Part shown: positions 25,795-34,368 of the stretch, piece by piece
How positions within the stretch are numbered: position 1 is the stretch's first letter
Layout: every line of letters starts with the position of its first letter
NCBI RefSeq assembly: GCF_014201515.1
Contig: NZ_JACHEQ010000017.1
Location: 1-49,928, forward strand
Length of the DNA stretch: 49,928 nucleotides
Origin: Anoxybacillus mongoliensis
GTDB lineage: Bacteria; Bacillota; Bacilli; Bacillales; Anoxybacillaceae
Reading direction: 5' to 3'
Notes under the pieces: model-generated
Databases searched by the model: none
Seen by the model: the letters and a program-made list of their open reading frames with translations, nothing else
What the model was told of the DNA's origin: nothing
Made by a program: the position numbers and the translations under genes

Positions 25795-25812
25795 TATCTT
25801 GATTTCAAGATA
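25795..25812. promoter_or_regulatory. MhqR-like operator before doxX
   Basis: Perfect palindrome TATCTTGA-TT-TCAAGATA between marR and doxX. The same 18 bases occur at 26285-26302. It resembles the TATCTCGA-NN-TCGAGATA pattern recalled for the Bacillus MarR-type regulator MhqR. Confidence 0.7.
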
Positions 25813-25830
25813 AAGGTGTGCGATAGGCCT

Positions 25831-26271
25831 TTAAAAAGGCGTTAATGAAAGACCTATCTTTTTAAGCAAGTGGATCGCCATTTCCTTCTCGTCTGTAGAT
25901 AGCGCTTGGAAAATATCCGCCATTTTTTGCGCGTGTTGTGGGAAAATGTGATCCATTAATGCTTTTCCTTCCTCAGTAATGACAGCATACGTAACGCGCC
26001 GATCCTTTTCACAACGTTGTCGGACGATATATCCTTTTTCTTCGAGTTTGTCGATGACATATGTCATGCTTCCACTAGTGAGTAATATTTTATCACCGAT
26101 TTGCTGGATGGGCTGCGCTCCTTTGTGATACAACAAATCGAGGACACCAAACTCCGTTGGATTTAGTCCGTAACGTTGGATGTCATGTTTGACATGCTCG
26201 GATACAGCTTTATGTGCTCTAGAAAGGACAACGAATAGTTTTAACGATAATGTTTGCTCATTTTGGTTCAT
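25831..26271 (-). CDS. MarR-family regulator (MhqR-like)
   Basis: Winged-helix regulator of about 146 residues. The DNA-binding region is YGLNPTEFGVLDLLYHKG, then DKILLTSGSMTYVIDKLEEK, with wing residues in RQRCEKDRRVTYAVIT. Length and pattern fit the MhqR/YusO-like group that represses genes for quinone or electrophile detoxification. One Cys lies in RQRCEKD, a possible redox site. ATG 26271 is preferred by spacing from AAGGG; the upstream TTG 26280 and ATG 26277 are too close. An operator palindrome lies directly upstream, implying autoregulation. Confidence 0.8.
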   Translation of the reverse strand: MNQNEQTLSLKLFVVLSRAHKAVSEHVKHDIQRYGLNPTEFGVLDLLYHKGAQPIQQIGDKILLTSGSMTYVIDKLEEKGYIVRQRCEKDRRVTYAVITEEGKALMDHIFPQHAQKMADIFQALSTDEKEMAIHLLKKIGLSLTPF

Positions 26272-26284
26272 ATGCATCAACCCT

Positions 26285-26332
26285 TATCTTGATTTCAAGA
26301 TAATTATAAACTTACGAAAAGTAAGTTGTCAA
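26285..26332 (-). promoter_or_regulatory. marR promoter with overlapping MhqR-like operator
   Basis: On the minus strand TTGACA (26332-26327), an 18-base spacer and TATAAT (26308-26303) form a near-perfect SigA promoter. The palindrome TATCTTGATTTCAAGATA (26285-26302) adjoins the -10 and covers the start-site region, where it would block transcription. Confidence 0.75.
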
Positions 26333-26517
26333 TACGGATTATTTTATTTAGGTATTGTGATTTTGGGAAAATGTTATATACGCTGAAAATGACCACATAA
26401 ATATGAAACATAATACTAATTTTAATAGATGAATAAATTTCCATATACCTTCTCGAGCGTTAAACGCCGTATGATCTGAAAATTTTCCATAAATTAGATA
26501 ATGATAGATTGCTAAAT

Positions 26518-26556
26518 CCCTGCTAGTCTTATAGGCGAGCAACGGACTAGGGGGGA
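26518..26556 (+). promoter_or_regulatory. hairpin that could mask the ykvT ribosome site
   Basis: CTAGTC (26523-26528) pairs with GACTAG (26545-26550), and CCC (26518-26520) can pair with the GGGGG that forms the Shine-Dalgarno sequence. The rest of the 26333-26517 spacer is AT-rich with no recognised feature. Confidence 0.35.
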
Positions 26557-26560
26557 TAAC

Positions 26561-27148
26561 ATGAGGAAATTACTAGCACTTGCTTCTACCTTTGTAGCAG
26601 CTTTTTGTCTTGCAACAACCGAAGTGGAAGCGCAAACGACCGTTCATTACGTAAAACCAGGTGAAACGTTTTGGACGATTGCAAAAAGCTATAATGTTTC
26701 ATTACTGGAGCTTCAACGAATGAATCAAAAACAATCGGACGTTTTATTCGTCGGTGAAACGTTACGTATTCCGCAGCCGATTTCTCAAGCTGATAAAGAT
26801 TTATTAGCTCGTCTTGTCCATGCGGAAGCAAAAGGAGAGCCATTCGCAGGAAAAGTAGCTGTGGCAACGGTCGTTTTGAACCGTGTAGATCATCCGAATT
26901 TTCCAAATACGATTCGTCAAGTCATTTATGAACGTTCAGGAGGATATTATGCGTTCACCCCTGTACAAAATGGCGAGATTAACAAACCAGCAGATCGTGA
27001 AGCGTATCGAGCGGTCGAGGAAGCCATCGCTTTTCGCGGTTTAGGAAGCGGCTCATTATATTTTTACAATCCAAAAACGGCGAAAAGCGAATGGATCCGT
27101 TCGCGACAAGTAACAGTTGTTATTGGAAACCATGTATTTGCAAAATGA
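26561..27148 (+). CDS. ykvT: LysM-SleB cell-wall hydrolase (YkvT-like)
   Basis: Exported peptidoglycan hydrolase of 195 residues. It has a signal peptide (MRKLLALASTFVAAFCLATT, cut near VEAQ), one LysM module (about 28-72, YVKPGETFWTIAKSYNVSLL) and a SleB/CwlJ-type hydrolase_2 domain (about 80-195), with LARLVHAEAKGEPFAGKVAV holding the catalytic Glu, VVLNRVDHPNFPNT and GSLYFYNPKTA. SleB-like enzymes are lytic transglycosylases of spore or cell wall. The size and order fit B. subtilis YkvT. The ribosome site GGGGGGA may be hidden in a hairpin. It is a single gene with a strong terminator. Confidence 0.85.
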   Translation: MRKLLALASTFVAAFCLATTEVEAQTTVHYVKPGETFWTIAKSYNVSLLELQRMNQKQSDVLFVGETLRIPQPISQADKDLLARLVHAEAKGEPFAGKVAVATVVLNRVDHPNFPNTIRQVIYERSGGYYAFTPVQNGEINKPADREAYRAVEEAIAFRGLGSGSLYFYNPKTAKSEWIRSRQVTVVIGNHVFAK

Positions 27149-27178
27149 TCCCTCTACATGTGTAGGGGGATTATTTTT
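27148..27178 (+). terminator. terminator after ykvT
   Basis: ATCCCTCTAC (27148-27157) pairs with GTAGGGGGAT (27162-27171), followed by TATTTTT. Confidence 0.75.
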
Positions 27179-27265
27179 GTTTTACATTGAATAATTAATC
27201 AAAATTCTATATTATGGAATTGACTTGTTAGTCAAGAAACGAGCAATGCCGAGGGAGGCGAAACA

Positions 27266-28138
27266 ATGAATATTGTTCATGTGAACGAGTTAACGAAAAT
27301 GTATAAAAACAATCGCGGAATTGAACAAGTCACATTTTCGATTGAAGAAGGAGAAATTTTTGGGTTTATCGGACCGAACGGGGCAGGAAAAAGCACAACG
27401 ATTCGCACATTACTAAACTTTATTTATCCAACGAGCGGTAGCGCCACGATTTTTGGAAAAGATATTGTGAAAGATGCAAAGGAAATTCGAAAACACGTCG
27501 GCTACTTACCTTCTGAAGTGCATTATTATGATGATATGAAAGTGATCGAATTACTAATGTATTCTGCATCATTTTACAAAGTATCGGATCGACGATTGAA
27601 ACAGTTAGCTGAGCGTCTTGATTTAGATATTCATAAAAAGATTGAAGATTTATCATTTGGCAATCGAAAAAAAGTCGGTATCGTTCAAGCTCTTCTGCAC
27701 GAGCCGAAATTGCTCATTTTAGATGAACCAACAGGCGGATTAGATCCGCTCATGCAGCATACTTTTTTTGAACTTCTGTTAGAAGAGCGTGAAAAAGGTG
27801 TGACCATTTTCTTCTCTTCACACATTCTTTCAGAAGTACAAAAGCTTTGCGATCGAGTAGCGATTATTAAAGAAGGCAAGCTTATTCAAGTGGAGACGAT
27901 TGAACACTTAACGAAAAACCAGTTGAAACACGTGACAGTCGTGCTCGAGGAAGGACAACATGCCACGTTTGATTTAGAGGGAGTTGTAAAAAAAGAAGTC
28001 AGCGGTAATGAAGTGATGATGTTATACAGAGGGGATATGAACGAACTAATTGCCCAGTTGCACAACTTGCGCATCAAAGATGTGTCAATTAGTGAACCGT
28101 CTCTTGAAGATGTGTTTATGCACTATTACGAAAAGTGA
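27266..28138 (+). CDS. ABC-2 type exporter, ATP-binding protein
   Basis: ATPase of 290 residues that pairs with the next gene. It has Walker A GPNGAGKST, Q-loop-region LPSEVHYYDD, a divergent signature LSFGNRKKVG, Walker B LLILDEPTGGLDP and switch His in FFSSHILSEV, with a helical C-terminal extension. This is the group that drives ABC-2 type permeases such as antibiotic or lipid exporters. ATG 27266 follows GGGAGGCG. The permease begins 12 bases after its stop. The substrate is unknown. No regulator gene is adjacent, so control is not evident. Confidence 0.9.
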   Translation: MNIVHVNELTKMYKNNRGIEQVTFSIEEGEIFGFIGPNGAGKSTTIRTLLNFIYPTSGSATIFGKDIVKDAKEIRKHVGYLPSEVHYYDDMKVIELLMYSASFYKVSDRRLKQLAERLDLDIHKKIEDLSFGNRKKVGIVQALLHEPKLLILDEPTGGLDPLMQHTFFELLLEEREKGVTIFFSSHILSEVQKLCDRVAIIKEGKLIQVETIEHLTKNQLKHVTVVLEEGQHATFDLEGVVKKEVSGNEVMMLYRGDMNELIAQLHNLRIKDVSISEPSLEDVFMHYYEK

Positions 28139-28149
28139 GGGGATAGACG

Positions 28150-28944
28150 ATGTTTAAACGGGAATGGAAACGAAACGCGAAATCTTTAGTGATTTGGAGT
28201 GCAGTACTTGGTGGTCTTATCCTTTTAACATTAAGTATTTTCCCACAGTTTGCCGAGCAACAAAAAGAAGTCACAAAACTTCTTCAATCATTGCCGCCAG
28301 CAATGATTAAAGCATTTGGAATGGATCAATTAAGCATTGGTGATTTGACAGGGTATTATGGTGTTCGTGTATATACGATGACGACGTTACTTGGTAGTGT
28401 TTATGCAGCGACGTTAGCTGCAAATATCGTTGCAAAGGAAGAGAACGATAAAACGATTGAATTTTTACTGGCTAAGCCAGTGACAAGAAGTGAGATTTTA
28501 ACAAAGAAATGGCTCGTTGTGACGGTGAATATTCTTATTCTAAACGCGGTTTCCCTCCTTGTTAGTTTTATAGGCTTTCAAATGGCTAAAGGATACGATG
28601 TGTCGTTAAAAGCTGTTTATTTACTAACAATGGCAACTGTATTTCTTCATTTTACGTTCGCGGCTGTGGCATTTTTATTATCGACAATGATGCGTAAAAC
28701 GAGAAATGCCTCATCGTTTGCGCTTGGTCTCGTTTTTGTTACTTATTTTATGAGCATGATGTCAAGCATTTCTGACGATTTATCGTTTTTAAAGTATGTG
28801 AGTCCGTTTAAATATGTCGATGCAGCACCGATCATTAACGAGCTTCAAATCGATCTATTATATATGTTCTTAATGATTGTGATCATTAGTGTAAGCATTG
28901 TTTCAGCATATGTCATTTACCAGAAGAAAGATATTGTCGTATAG
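28150..28944 (+). CDS. ABC-2 family permease
   Basis: Membrane component of 264 residues with six hydrophobic segments. Characteristic stretches are the amphipathic N-terminus FKREWKRNAKSLVIWS, the extracellular loop with LLQSLPPAMIKAFG, and the transmembrane entry EENDKTIEFLLAKPVTRSEI, found in bacterial ABC-2 permeases. A GGGATAG-like site precedes the ATG. It forms a two-gene operon with the ATPase, ended by a hairpin at 29007-29032. Substrate cannot be deduced. Confidence 0.88.
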   Translation: MFKREWKRNAKSLVIWSAVLGGLILLTLSIFPQFAEQQKEVTKLLQSLPPAMIKAFGMDQLSIGDLTGYYGVRVYTMTTLLGSVYAATLAANIVAKEENDKTIEFLLAKPVTRSEILTKKWLVVTVNILILNAVSLLVSFIGFQMAKGYDVSLKAVYLLTMATVFLHFTFAAVAFLLSTMMRKTRNASSFALGLVFVTYFMSMMSSISDDLSFLKYVSPFKYVDAAPIINELQIDLLYMFLMIVIISVSIVSAYVIYQKKDIVV

Positions 28945-29006
28945 ATAGGTTGATTTTATTGTACGAAGCGTTTTGAATATTGTGAAATGCAAAGTTTATC
29001 AACCGT

Positions 29007-29032
29007 AAAGCAGGGGCGTTCTCTGCTTTTTA
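29007..29032 (+). terminator. terminator of the ABC-2 operon
   Basis: AAAGCAG (29007-29013) pairs with CTGCTTT (29023-29029), followed by TTAA. It is about 60 bases after the permease stop. Confidence 0.55.
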
Positions 29033-29091
29033 AATTATCAGAAAATAATTGAAAACATGTGACTCATTATGGTATCATTTTCTTAGAAATT

Positions 29092-29110
29092 TATGAAACA
29101 ATGTTTCGTA
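29092..29110. promoter_or_regulatory. palindrome upstream of malate synthase G
   Basis: GAAACA-A-TGTTTC within TA-N-GAAACA-N-TGTTTC-N-TA, a 19-base near-perfect palindrome ending 28 bases before glcB. Its form suits a dimeric repressor; the IclR-type regulator encoded just downstream of glcB is the best candidate. Confidence 0.5.
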
Positions 29111-29138
29111 ATACGCAACAAAAAAGGGAAGGGGAACA

Positions 29139-31325
29139 ATGATGGGAGAATATGTACAAGTTGGACGTTTGCAAGTAGCTAAGTTGTTTTATGAATTTAT
29201 TGTTGAGGAAGTATTGCCAAATAGCCAAGTGGATCCAAGAAAGTTTTGGGGAGATTTTGAGCAACTCATTAATGAGTTAACACCAAAAAATAAAGCGTTG
29301 CTTGCCAAGCGTGATGAGTTGCAAGAGAAGATCAATGAATGGCATAAACAGCATCGTTCACAGTTCGATTTTGAACAATATAAATCGTTTTTACAAGAAA
29401 TCGGTTATTTAGAGCCAGAAGTTGACGACTTTGAGATTACGACAGAAAATGTCGATGACGAAATTGCTAAACAAGCGGGTCCGCAACTCGTTGTTCCGAT
29501 TACAAACGCACGTTACGCTCTCAATGCAGCCAATGCTCGTTGGGGCAGTTTGTACGATGCTTTATATGGCACGGATGTTATTAGCGAAGAAGATGGTGCG
29601 GAACGCGGAAAAGGATACAATCCGGTGCGTGGTGAAAAAGTTATTGCTTACGTTCGCGCCTTTTTAGATGAAACGGTACCGCTTCGCGCATATTCGCATA
29701 AAGATGCCGTTCAATATGCGGTCGTTGATGGCGTATTAACTGTCACGGTAAAAGATGGGCAAACGACGACGTTGCAAGATGAAGCAAAATTTGTCGGGTA
29801 TCAAGGTTCGCCAGAGCAACCGTCTGCCATTTTGTTAGAGAATAATGGTCTACATATTGAAATACAAGTGGATCGCAATCATCCGATCGGGCAGACTGAT
29901 CCAGCAGGGATAAAGGACGTTTATTTGGAAGCTGCGTTAACAACGATTATGGATTGCGAAGACTCTGTTGCCGCAGTAGACGCAGAAGATAAAGTGCTTG
30001 TATATCGCAATTTGCTCGGCTTAGTTCGTGGCGACTTAACAGCGAGCTTTACGAAGGGAAATAAAACTGTTACACGCGAGCTAAATCCAGATCGTGTGTA
30101 TACAACACCAAGCGGTGAAACGCTCACATTGCCTGGTCGTTCGCTTATGTTTGTTCGCAACGTCGGTCACTTAATGACAAACAATACAATTTTGCTTGAA
30201 AACGGAGAAGAAGTGTATGAAGGCATTTTAGATGCGGTTGTAACGACGTTAATTATGAAACATTCGCTTCTTGGTAATGGGAAATATGTCAATTCAAGAA
30301 AAGGTTCCATTTACATCGTGAAGCCAAAAATGCACGGTTCCGAAGAAGTGGCGTTTGCGAATGAATTGTTTGACCGTGTGGAAGATATGCTTGGTCTTGA
30401 GCGCAACACGATTAAAATTGGTGTGATGGATGAAGAACGGCGTACGACGCTTAATTTAAAAAATTGTATTTATCAAGTAAGAGATCGAATCGTTTTCATT
30501 AATACAGGCTTCCTCGATCGTACAGGAGATGAAATTCATACATCAATGGAAGCAGGCCCGATGATTCGGAAAAATGAAATGAAATCGTCGACATGGTTGC
30601 AAAGCTATGAAAAATCAAACGTGGCGATTGGGTTAGCAGCTGGTTTCCAAGGGCGTGCTCAAATCGGTAAAGGCATGTGGGCAATGCCAGATATGATGGC
30701 AGAGATGGTAAAGCAAAAAATCGCCCATCTTCAAGCGGGAGCAAATACAGCGTGGGTACCGTCACCGACTGCAGCGACGTTACATGCGCTTCATTACCAT
30801 CAAGTAGATGTATTTGCGGTACAAGACGAATTGAAAAAAGATGTAAAGAACTATCGTGATGATATTTTACAAATTCCTGTCGCTATCAATCCGCAATGGA
30901 CGCCAGAAGAGATTCAACAAGAGTTAGACAATAATGCGCAAGGTATTCTCGGTTATGTCGTTCGTTGGATTGATCAAGGGATCGGATGTTCTAAAGTACC
31001 TGATATTCATAACGTTGGCCTCATGGAAGACCGAGCAACGTTGCGTATTTCAAGTCAACATATTGCGAACTGGTTGCATCATGGTATTTGTACGAAAGAA
31101 CAAGTGCTTGAAACGTTGAAGCGAATGGCAAAAATTGTGGATGAGCAAAATGCAGATGATCCAGCATATCGACCAATGTCGACTGATTATGATAACTCAG
31201 TTGCTTTCCAAGCAGCATGCGATCTTGTTTTTAAAGGCTATGAGCAGCCAAATGGCTATACGGAGCCGATTTTACATCGTCGTCGTTTAGAAGCGAAGGC
31301 AAAATTTGCGCATGTAAAACAATAA
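29139..31325 (+). CDS. glcB: malate synthase G
   Basis: Condenses glyoxylate with acetyl-CoA to give malate. The 728-residue length is that of the large G isoform, not the 530-residue A form. Features include the N-terminal [14 protein letters not shown], the inserted beta domain (about 130-250), [20 protein letters not shown] with a metal ligand pair, [32 protein letters not shown], and the catalytic Asp region near the C-terminus ([15 protein letters not shown]-like). ATG 29139 follows AAGGGAAGGGG; ATG 29142 is an alternative. An IclR-type gene follows. No isocitrate lyase is nearby, so it may serve glycolate or glyoxylate use. Confidence 0.95.
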   Translation: MMGEYVQVGRLQVAKLFYEFIVEEVLPNSQVDPRKFWGDFEQLINELTPKNKALLAKRDELQEKINEWHKQHRSQFDFEQYKSFLQEIGYLEPEVDDFEITTENVDDEIAKQAGPQLVVPITNARYALNAANARWGSLYDALYGTDVISEEDGAERGKGYNPVRGEKVIAYVRAFLDETVPLRAYSHKDAVQYAVVDGVLTVTVKDGQTTTLQDEAKFVGYQGSPEQPSAILLENNGLHIEIQVDRNHPIGQTDPAGIKDVYLEAALTTIMDCEDSVAAVDAEDKVLVYRNLLGLVRGDLTASFTKGNKTVTRELNPDRVYTTPSGETLTLPGRSLMFVRNVGHLMTNNTILLENGEEVYEGILDAVVTTLIMKHSLLGNGKYVNSRKGSIYIVKPKMHGSEEVAFANELFDRVEDMLGLERNTIKIGVMDEERRTTLNLKNCIYQVRDRIVFINTGFLDRTGDEIHTSMEAGPMIRKNEMKSSTWLQSYEKSNVAIGLAAGFQGRAQIGKGMWAMPDMMAEMVKQKIAHLQAGANTAWVPSPTAATLHALHYHQVDVFAVQDELKKDVKNYRDDILQIPVAINPQWTPEEIQQELDNNAQGILGYVVRWIDQGIGCSKVPDIHNVGLMEDRATLRISSQHIANWLHHGICTKEQVLETLKRMAKIVDEQNADDPAYRPMSTDYDNSVAFQAACDLVFKGYEQPNGYTEPILHRRRLEAKAKFAHVKQ

Positions 31326-31331
31326 TGTGAT

Positions 31332-31356
31332 GAGGGCATTCCATGTGAATGCCCTC
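31332..31356 (+). terminator. hairpin between glcB and the IclR gene
   Basis: GAGGGCATTC (31332-31341) pairs perfectly with GAATGCCCTC (31347-31356) around a five-base loop. The downstream sequence has only a weak T content, so it may be partial. Confidence 0.6.
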
Positions 31357-31382
31357 GTTATGTGCTAAAGGTGGGAAACAGC

Positions 31383-32147
31383 ATGGAAAAAGATTCGTTT
31401 GTGAAATCCGTCAGCAGAGCATTGAAAATCATGGATATTTTAAGTAACGAACGTCACGGTATGGGCGTAACGGAAGTCGCGAAACAAATAGGGATTCATA
31501 AAAGCTCTGCTTATCGTTTATTGGCGACACTTGTTGAGCATGGATATGTTGAACAAGATGAAGAAACGGAGCGTTATAAGCTCGGTTATAAGTTTTTAGA
31601 AATGAGCTCGAAGTTGTTGGATTCAATCGATTTGCGTAAAGAAGCAAAACCGTATTTACGTGAGCTGGAACAAATAACGAATGAAGTAGTCCATCTTGTC
31701 GTGTACGATCAAGGGGAAGTCATTTATATTGAAAAATTGGATGGCAATGAAACGTTGCGCATGCATTCGAAAGTTGGAAAGCGAGCACCGATGCATTGCA
31801 CAGCTGTTGGGAAGGCGATTTTAGCACATTTGCCTAAACATGTTGTTGCAGATATTTTAGATCGAAAAGGATTGCCGCCACATACTGATTATACGATTAC
31901 AGATCGTCAAATGTTGTTTCAAGAACTAGAACGTGTTCGGCAACACGGTTATGCGCTCGACTTAGAAGAAAACGAATACGGTATACGATGTGTCGCTGTT
32001 CCGATTTTTGATCATACGAAACAAGTCATTGCCGCAGTAAGTGTCTCTGGACCGACCATTCGCATGACAAATGAGCGGATTGAACAACTTCACGCACAAA
32101 TGAGAAAGATAGGTAAACAAATTTCAGAACGGCTTGGATATCGATGA
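31383..32147 (+). CDS. IclR-family transcriptional regulator
   Basis: Regulator of 254 residues with an N-terminal winged helix (about 1-75, VSRALKIMDILSNERHGMGV, EVAKQIGIHKSSAYRLLATL) and a C-terminal effector domain (KVGKRAPMHCTAVGKAILAH, ENEYGIRCVAVPIFD). This is the IclR type that often controls glyoxylate or aromatic-acid use. The Cys in MHCTAVGKA is the usual ligand-pocket position. ATG 31383 is supported by AAAGGTGGG; an upstream in-frame TTG at 31362 is less likely. It follows glcB, with a hairpin between, and a palindrome before glcB is a likely target. The effector, perhaps glyoxylate, is inferred. Confidence 0.85.
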   Translation: MEKDSFVKSVSRALKIMDILSNERHGMGVTEVAKQIGIHKSSAYRLLATLVEHGYVEQDEETERYKLGYKFLEMSSKLLDSIDLRKEAKPYLRELEQITNEVVHLVVYDQGEVIYIEKLDGNETLRMHSKVGKRAPMHCTAVGKAILAHLPKHVVADILDRKGLPPHTDYTITDRQMLFQELERVRQHGYALDLEENEYGIRCVAVPIFDHTKQVIAAVSVSGPTIRMTNERIEQLHAQMRKIGKQISERLGYR

Positions 32148-32213
32148 ATGATGTATACGTTTGGCCTCTAGTCATAGTATAATGATAAAAAGGATGTTTA
32201 AGGAGGCCACTTC

Positions 32214-34274
32214 ATGGCACAACGTGTTGTGAAAACAACATATTTGTTAGGACTTTTGTTTTTAGTCGCAGCGCTCGTTTATTTTTTTGCTTCGAATTGG
32301 CCGGAGCTTGGACGGTTGACGAAAGTCGGGATTGGTGCTGGGTTTATGATTTTGTTTTATGGCCTGAGCGCCACGGTTTTTCGCCATCATTTTTTTAGTA
32401 AATGGTTGCTTATTTTTGGAGCGATTACGTTCGGGGTTTGTGTTGCATTAATGGGGCAAGTGTATAATTCACACGCCGATAGCTTTTTGTTGTTTTTTAT
32501 TTGGTTTATTCCTACTGCTGTTTTGGCATGGCTTACTCGCAGTCGATTTCTCTCTATATTCAGCTTCGGGTTGCTGCAGCTTACATTTTGGTTTTACTAT
32601 TTTCCGTCTTCGTATCAAATTGAACGCGGAGAATGGCCGTCGATTTTTATTTTATTGCTTTTTGTCGTAATCAACGGGATCATTTCATTTCTTGGACGTC
32701 CATCAATTGTTTCTGTTCTGGCTTACGTGGCGATGCACAGTTGGCTATTTGTCATCTTTATACAAGGAATTTCCACTGATCAGTTTCATTTTTGGCCATA
32801 CGTATATGCTTTTATCTTCGTGTTGTTTTTAACATACGTAAGAAAACAACCGTATTTTATATGCACGGTGCTATTTACAGGTATGTTTTGGGTCGTGCAA
32901 TATTTTCGCTTTGTTGAGCGGCATTTTGGTGGAAATTGGTATATATTTGGGCTTGTGTTGGCTGCCATCATCGTTTATACAGGCATTTATGCGCTTCGCT
33001 GGATGAAAAAGCGAAGTGATGGAAAATTAGAAAAATTTTTCCTTGTAGCTTTTCAAATCATTGTCACAGGGGTAGCTTCTGTTATTGCAATTGGAAGTAT
33101 CATGCAGTTATTGTCGTTTTGGTTCGATGTGTTTTCTCCTTATTGGTTGTTAAGTATATCTATTATTTTGTTCGTTGTTCCGGGGTTGTTATGGAAAAGA
33201 TGGAACGATGTTGTTCGCTATACGTTGCTTGCGATTGGATATATACTTGGAGCGTTTAGCGCGACGGATGTTTCTTTTATTGCGATGAGTGTATATGTCG
33301 CTACATTATTTTTTATTTCATGGCGTATGAAAGCAGGCGTACGGGCGATGACAAATATCGCTGTCTCGATTTATCTCGCCATGATGATGCTTGATGAATG
33401 GAACAATATTCGTTTCACGTTATTTATTATATTTGTTTTTTATAGTGCGATTTACTGGTTTTCCAAACATACGTACGAACGTTTTTTGTTTCTTGTTTTT
33501 TCGTTTACTTCGCTCCTTCTATTGACAAGTGCTGATTTTTTTGAGGTAGATGGAATGTATGTCGTTTGGAACATATTATTTCTCGTCGCTGTTGCTTTCT
33601 TCCTCTTTTTCCGTACGAATGAGCGAGAACAATGGATTGCCTGGGTATATACGTGTTTATTTTTAGTGTTAAAGTATTATGAATGGGTATGGGATTTACT
33701 GCATAAGTCGGTTACTCTAGCGATTGTTGGCTTATGCTTATTTGTCTTGGCAGCGTTTGTACAAAAAAGAAAAGCGATTTCGTTTTCTGTTACGAAACAA
33801 AAATGGTTACCCCTTTTTGTTGTCATGATTTTGCAGTTTGCTTTTATCGTCTATGTGACGTTTGACAAAGAACAACACCTTCGATTCGGTCAACAAATTA
33901 AATTGCAACTTGAGCCAGTCGATCCACGCTCGCTTATCCAAGGGGATTATGTACGCCTTCAATACAATATTTCGACGATTGAAGGAATGAATGAGTGGGG
34001 AAAAGTGCAAGTCATTTTACGAAAAGATGAAGCGGGAATTCATCGATTAGTTGGCATTTATTCATTAAATGGAAAAAAACGAAATGGGGATATGTATCGA
34101 GAAGGGGATGTATTAGTAAACGGACATATATATGGAAATACAATCATTTATGGAATTGAAGCGTACTTTGTTCCAGAGAAAAAAGGAGTAGATATCCAAC
34201 GCCATGTTCGTTTTGCCTATGTACGTGTAAGTAAAACAGGAGATGCGTTATTAGAAAAAGTGTCTGAACGGTAA
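32214..34274 (+). CDS. DUF2157 membrane protein fused to GDYXXLXY domain
   Basis: Large membrane protein of 686 residues with about 16 hydrophobic segments. The N-terminal part has the DUF2157 pattern (LGLLFLVAALVYFFASNWPE, ALMGQVYNSHADSFLLF). After a long polytopic middle, the C-terminal region is a soluble domain carrying GDYVRLQYNI, the GDYXXLXY signature, with VDPRSLIQ before it. Such domains are often separate proteins beside DUF2157/DUF4401 genes; here they form one chain. ATG 32214 follows AAGGAGG. It is monocistronic with a strong terminator. The function is unknown; a membrane stress or envelope role is a guess. Confidence 0.85.
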   Translation: MAQRVVKTTYLLGLLFLVAALVYFFASNWPELGRLTKVGIGAGFMILFYGLSATVFRHHFFSKWLLIFGAITFGVCVALMGQVYNSHADSFLLFFIWFIPTAVLAWLTRSRFLSIFSFGLLQLTFWFYYFPSSYQIERGEWPSIFILLLFVVINGIISFLGRPSIVSVLAYVAMHSWLFVIFIQGISTDQFHFWPYVYAFIFVLFLTYVRKQPYFICTVLFTGMFWVVQYFRFVERHFGGNWYIFGLVLAAIIVYTGIYALRWMKKRSDGKLEKFFLVAFQIIVTGVASVIAIGSIMQLLSFWFDVFSPYWLLSISIILFVVPGLLWKRWNDVVRYTLLAIGYILGAFSATDVSFIAMSVYVATLFFISWRMKAGVRAMTNIAVSIYLAMMMLDEWNNIRFTLFIIFVFYSAIYWFSKHTYERFLFLVFSFTSLLLLTSADFFEVDGMYVVWNILFLVAVAFFLFFRTNEREQWIAWVYTCLFLVLKYYEWVWDLLHKSVTLAIVGLCLFVLAAFVQKRKAISFSVTKQKWLPLFVVMILQFAFIVYVTFDKEQHLRFGQQIKLQLEPVDPRSLIQGDYVRLQYNISTIEGMNEWGKVQVILRKDEAGIHRLVGIYSLNGKKRNGDMYREGDVLVNGHIYGNTIIYGIEAYFVPEKKGVDIQRHVRFAYVRVSKTGDALLEKVSER

Positions 34275-34280
34275 GATAGG

Positions 34281-34315
34281 AAACCGCCGCCTCGTGTTAA
34301 GACGGCGGTTTTTTT
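34281..34315 (+). terminator. terminator after the DUF2157 gene
   Basis: AAACCGCCG (34281-34289) pairs with CGGCGGTTT (34303-34311) and is followed by further T. Confidence 0.8.
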
Positions 34316-34368
34316 ATGATGTTGCTTAGTTTCAAATGACATTTCCTTTTACAATGGTAAAGGGGACT

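Noticed and set aside
26348-26542. 64-codon minus-strand frame upstream of ykvT with a hydrophobic stretch
   Set aside because: It has no clear ribosome site or recognised family and runs antisense through the ykvT leader. It could be a decayed membrane-protein fragment but cannot be supported.
27660-27690. ABC ATPase signature LSFGNRKKVG seen as degenerate
   Set aside because: Variants of LSGGQ are common in ABC-2 exporter ATPases, and the Walker motifs are intact, so the gene is not considered broken.
29041-29075. Possible cre site before glcB
   Set aside because: TTGAAAACATGTGACT lacks the central CG and has too many mismatches to the CcpA consensus.
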